A stretch of DNA of 64,000 bases from Bradyrhizobium daqingense (GTDB taxonomy: Bacteria; Pseudomonadota; Alphaproteobacteria; Rhizobiales; Xanthobacteraceae), in the NCBI RefSeq assembly GCF_021044685.1, contig NZ_CP088014.1, positions 1,364,001 to 1,428,000 of the forward strand. The letters run 5' to 3'. The translations under genes were made by a program, and so were the position numbers. The notes under the pieces are model-generated. The model had not been told where the DNA came from. It saw only the letters and a list, made by a program, of their open reading frames with translations, and searched no databases. Below, in pieces: positions 61,915 through 64,000 of this stretch (positions are counted from its first letter, which is position 1; each line of letters starts with the position of its first letter).

Positions 61915-62187
61915 CTACCCCTTGATCACCCCGCTCGCCACCAGGCGATGCCAGATGAACAGCACCACCACCGCACCGATGGTGGCGGTGATGAAGCCGG
62001 CGCCTTGGTCGGGGCTGTAATGTCCGATGGACTGGCCGACGAAGGTCGCCAGAAACGCGCCGGCGATGCCGAGGATGGTGGTGAGGATGAAGCCGCTCGG
62101 ATTGTTCGGCGCCGGCGCGAGCCAGCGCGCGATGAGGCCGGCGACGAAGCCGACGAGGATGATCCACAACAGGCCGCCCATGCTCAT
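61915..62187 (-). CDS. GlsB/YeaQ/YmgE family stress-response membrane protein
   Basis: A 90-residue membrane protein with three hydrophobic segments. The family pattern is plain: GGLLWIILVGFVAGLIARWLAP, then GFILTTILGIAGAFLATFVGQ and a last TATIGAVVVLFIW. Members are general stress proteins of the inner membrane, once named transglycosylase-associated. Its ATG is preceded by GGAG. The YidB-like gene ends 29 bases upstream on the same strand, so both may be in one stress operon. Confidence 0.92.
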   Translation of the reverse strand: MSMGGLLWIILVGFVAGLIARWLAPAPNNPSGFILTTILGIAGAFLATFVGQSIGHYSPDQGAGFITATIGAVVVLFIWHRLVASGVIKG

Positions 62188-62215
62188 GACAGTGCTCCCC
62201 TCCCTTTGACGCGAC

Positions 62216-62809
62216 TCAAATGCGATCCGAGAGCTCGTTCTCGGTCGGCAGCCGCCCGTCCGGCGTCAGATGGTCGACCACCTGCGGCAGATACTGGCTG
62301 AGGCCGGACAGCAGCTCGTCGCGCGACAAGCCGCTCTGCGCGGACAGGCTCTCGATCTGGTCGGCGCCGAGGGCGCTGGCGAGATCGCCCGGCTCGATCG
62401 GCTTGTTCTCGCCCCTGCCGACCCAGGAATTCGCAACCTCGCCCTGGCCGCCCTGCTGGAGCTGCTTGAGGAGATCGCCGAGCCCGCCGCTGAGCACGGT
62501 GCCGGCCGCACCGCCCGCGAGCAGGCCGCCAAGGCCGCCCTTGAGCAAATCGCTGAGGCCGCCACTGCCGCCTGGCAGAGCGCCTCCGCCCGTATTCACC
62601 GGCGTCGGAGGCGGCAGCGGCGAGCGCTGCTGCGGCGCCTGCGCCGCGCCGGGCTGGCCTGCCGTCAGATGCTTGAACGCCTTCCAGGCCAGCAGGCCGA
62701 GCAGTGCCATGGTCATCGGCGACATGCCCTCGGAGGATTTCTCGGAGCTGGGCGCGCTCGGGCCGCGGGGACCGTTCTGCATGCCGTTGAGGACGTCGAG
62801 TAGACCCAT
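62216..62809 (-). CDS. YidB family protein (DUF937)
   Basis: A 197-residue protein. Start ATG 62809 follows AAAGGAG; the frame extends further but without support. It begins GLLDVLNGMQ, has a flexible Pro/Gly-rich middle with hydrophobic glycine repeats (GGLSDLLKGGLGGLLAGGAAG), and ends with the YidB signature NSWVGRGENKPIEPGDLASALG followed by GLSRDELLSGLSQYLPQVVDHLTPDGRLP. The function of YidB is unknown; the fold is helical. It is probably co-transcribed with the GlsB-like gene. Confidence 0.9.
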   Translation of the reverse strand: MGLLDVLNGMQNGPRGPSAPSSEKSSEGMSPMTMALLGLLAWKAFKHLTAGQPGAAQAPQQRSPLPPPTPVNTGGGALPGGSGGLSDLLKGGLGGLLAGGAAGTVLSGGLGDLLKQLQQGGQGEVANSWVGRGENKPIEPGDLASALGADQIESLSAQSGLSRDELLSGLSQYLPQVVDHLTPDGRLPTENELSDRI

Positions 62810-62969
62810 GGTGCTCTCCTTTGGCGCGTCGTTCGGCGAGCGCTCGCCGCTGACTGCCCCCCGGGGCGAAAACATATGGGGCTCTCATGACGGTTACAAG
62901 GCGGATGCACCGCAACCGGTGGGCAGCCGGAGCGGCCTCTGCTATCGATGACGGAACGTTCAGGGAGCA

Positions 62970-63977
62970 ATGTCAGTGTTTACGGATCGACCGATCGTGG
63001 TGGCCGGCGCCGGCGCCATCGGCTGTTTCGTCGGCGGCATGCTGGCGGCTTCCGGCCGTCGTGTCGCGTTGCTGGTGCGCCCTCGGGTGAAGACCGAGAT
63101 CGAGCGGTTCGGCTTGCGGCTGACCGATTTCAACGGCTCGGAGACGAGGCTCGGCGCGGGCCAGCTCGCATTGTCGGAGGATGCTTCGATCTTCCACAGC
63201 GCGGGCATCGTGCTGGTGACGGTGAAGAGTGCCGATACCGGAGATGTTGCGAACCAGATCGCGCAGCATGCGCCGCGGGATGCCGTCATCGTGTCGCTGC
63301 AAAACGGCATCGGCAATGTCGCGGTGCTGCGCGAGCGCCTCGATGGCCGCCGCGTGCTCGCCGGCATGGTGCCCTTCAACGTGATCTCGATGGGCGAGGG
63401 TCGCTTCCACCGCTCGACCTCCGGCGACATCCACGTCGGTGCGGACGAGGCGAACACGGCACTCGCGCTGTCGGTGCCGGGTCTTGCGGTGCGCGCGAGC
63501 CGCGACATCGCCGGCGTGCAATGGGGCAAGCTGATCATCAATCTGAACAACGCACTCAGCGCGCTGTCCGACATGCCGCTTGCCGCGCAGCTGGCAAGCC
63601 GCCACTGGCGAAGGCTGTTCGCCGACCAGATGGCGGAGGGGCTGGCGGCGCTGAAGGCCGCTGGCATCACCCCGGTCTCGGCGACGCCGATTCCGATGGG
63701 CTGGACGCCGGCCCTGCTGCGGTTGCCGGACACGATCTTCAATGCGATCCTGGGACGCACCATGAAGATCGATCCGGAGGCACGCTCCTCGATGTGGCAG
63801 GATCTCAAGCAGGGCCGCAAGACCGAGATCGACTATCTCCAGGGCGCGGTCATCGCGCTGGCCGAGCAAAACAATGTTGATGTGCCGCTGATGCGCCGCA
63901 TTGTTGCGCTGATCAAGGAAGCCGAGGTCGCGGGCATGGGTCCGCCCGGTTTGACGCCGCAGCAAATTCGCGGCTAG
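62970..63977 (+). CDS. 2-dehydropantoate 2-reductase family protein
   Basis: A 335-residue Rossmann-fold enzyme of the ketopantoate reductase family. It has the N-terminal VVAGAGAIGCFVGGMLAASG, a KSADTGDVANQI segment with the conserved Lys, QNGIGNVAVLRERL, and a C-terminal domain with WGKLIINLNNALSAL (Lys and Asn of the family) and SSMWQDLKQGRKTEIDYLQGAVI. It reduces 2-dehydropantoate with NADPH, or a related 2-oxoacid; as no pantothenate genes are near, the exact substrate is uncertain. The last 23 bases of the window hold no further gene. Confidence 0.88.
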   Translation: MSVFTDRPIVVAGAGAIGCFVGGMLAASGRRVALLVRPRVKTEIERFGLRLTDFNGSETRLGAGQLALSEDASIFHSAGIVLVTVKSADTGDVANQIAQHAPRDAVIVSLQNGIGNVAVLRERLDGRRVLAGMVPFNVISMGEGRFHRSTSGDIHVGADEANTALALSVPGLAVRASRDIAGVQWGKLIINLNNALSALSDMPLAAQLASRHWRRLFADQMAEGLAALKAAGITPVSATPIPMGWTPALLRLPDTIFNAILGRTMKIDPEARSSMWQDLKQGRKTEIDYLQGAVIALAEQNNVDVPLMRRIVALIKEAEVAGMGPPGLTPQQIRG

Positions 63978-64000
63978 CACTTTCGATGGAGAAGCGCGAT

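Overview
The window looks like the chromosome of a Bradyrhizobium-type alphaproteobacterium (order Rhizobiales/Hyphomicrobiales). The evidence is a uniformly GC-rich sequence with strong G/C third positions, a second short FtsZ, cobS-cobT next to a phytase-like esterase, a regSR-type redox pair behind a cyo quinol oxidase operon, CarD beside FdxA, and many GC-rich palindromic intergenic repeats. The assignment rests on gene content and family recognition, not on a database search.

Layout. 1-5244: an amidase (5' end outside the window) followed by a five-gene branched-chain/amide-type ABC importer (two permeases, a Tat-exported binding protein, two ATPases). 5473-9864 (minus): an L,D-transpeptidase lipoprotein, accA, xerD and a 48-residue membrane peptide. 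10028-13195 (plus): aroK-aroB, then a CBS/CorC membrane protein. 13356-15406: bolA, a J-domain protein and an HWE-family sensor kinase. 15564-17969: two divergent citrate-synthase paralogs, one carrying an N-terminal DNA-binding domain, with a palindromic control region between them. 17995-20751: a LysR regulator divergent from a small NADP-binding oxidoreductase and an NTF2-like protein, then DedA. 21049-26466: cobS, cobT, a phytase-like esterase and an OYE-type flavin oxidoreductase. 26681-29981: small membrane, PilZ and secreted proteins, and a DUF2235 hydrolase.

30096-32879 is a possible cell-cycle locus: a coiled-coil protein, ftsZ2 and an HTH/coiled-coil protein, flanked by two exact TTAA-N7-TTAA (CtrA-type) boxes. 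32940-34793 is an AT-richer, decaying insert: a duplicated fragment of the DUF2235 gene, an rmuC pseudogene with two frameshifts, and a collapsed SNF2-type helicase. 34886-42717 returns to core genes: rpmB, a DUF3108 protein, a 1153-residue Suv3-like helicase, an S4 RNA-binding protein with a damaged 5' end, fdxA and carD.

43018-50364 (mostly minus) holds a likely single unit, cyoABCD-surf1-regS-regR, which couples a quinol oxidase to its presumed redox regulator. 50545-55800 has an MFS transporter, an M48 metalloprotease, a frameshifted nuclease-like gene and an orphan ABC binding protein. 55936-61773 is an acyl-CoA degradation cluster: two crotonases, a VOC protein, a pair of acyl-CoA dehydrogenases and an SDR. 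The end carries GlsB-like and YidB-like small proteins and a ketopantoate-reductase family enzyme.

At least eight families of palindromic intergenic repeats recur, including one between cobS and cobT. I saw no tRNA, rRNA, CRISPR array or intact transposase. No sequence search was possible, so functions come from motifs, length and neighbourhood.
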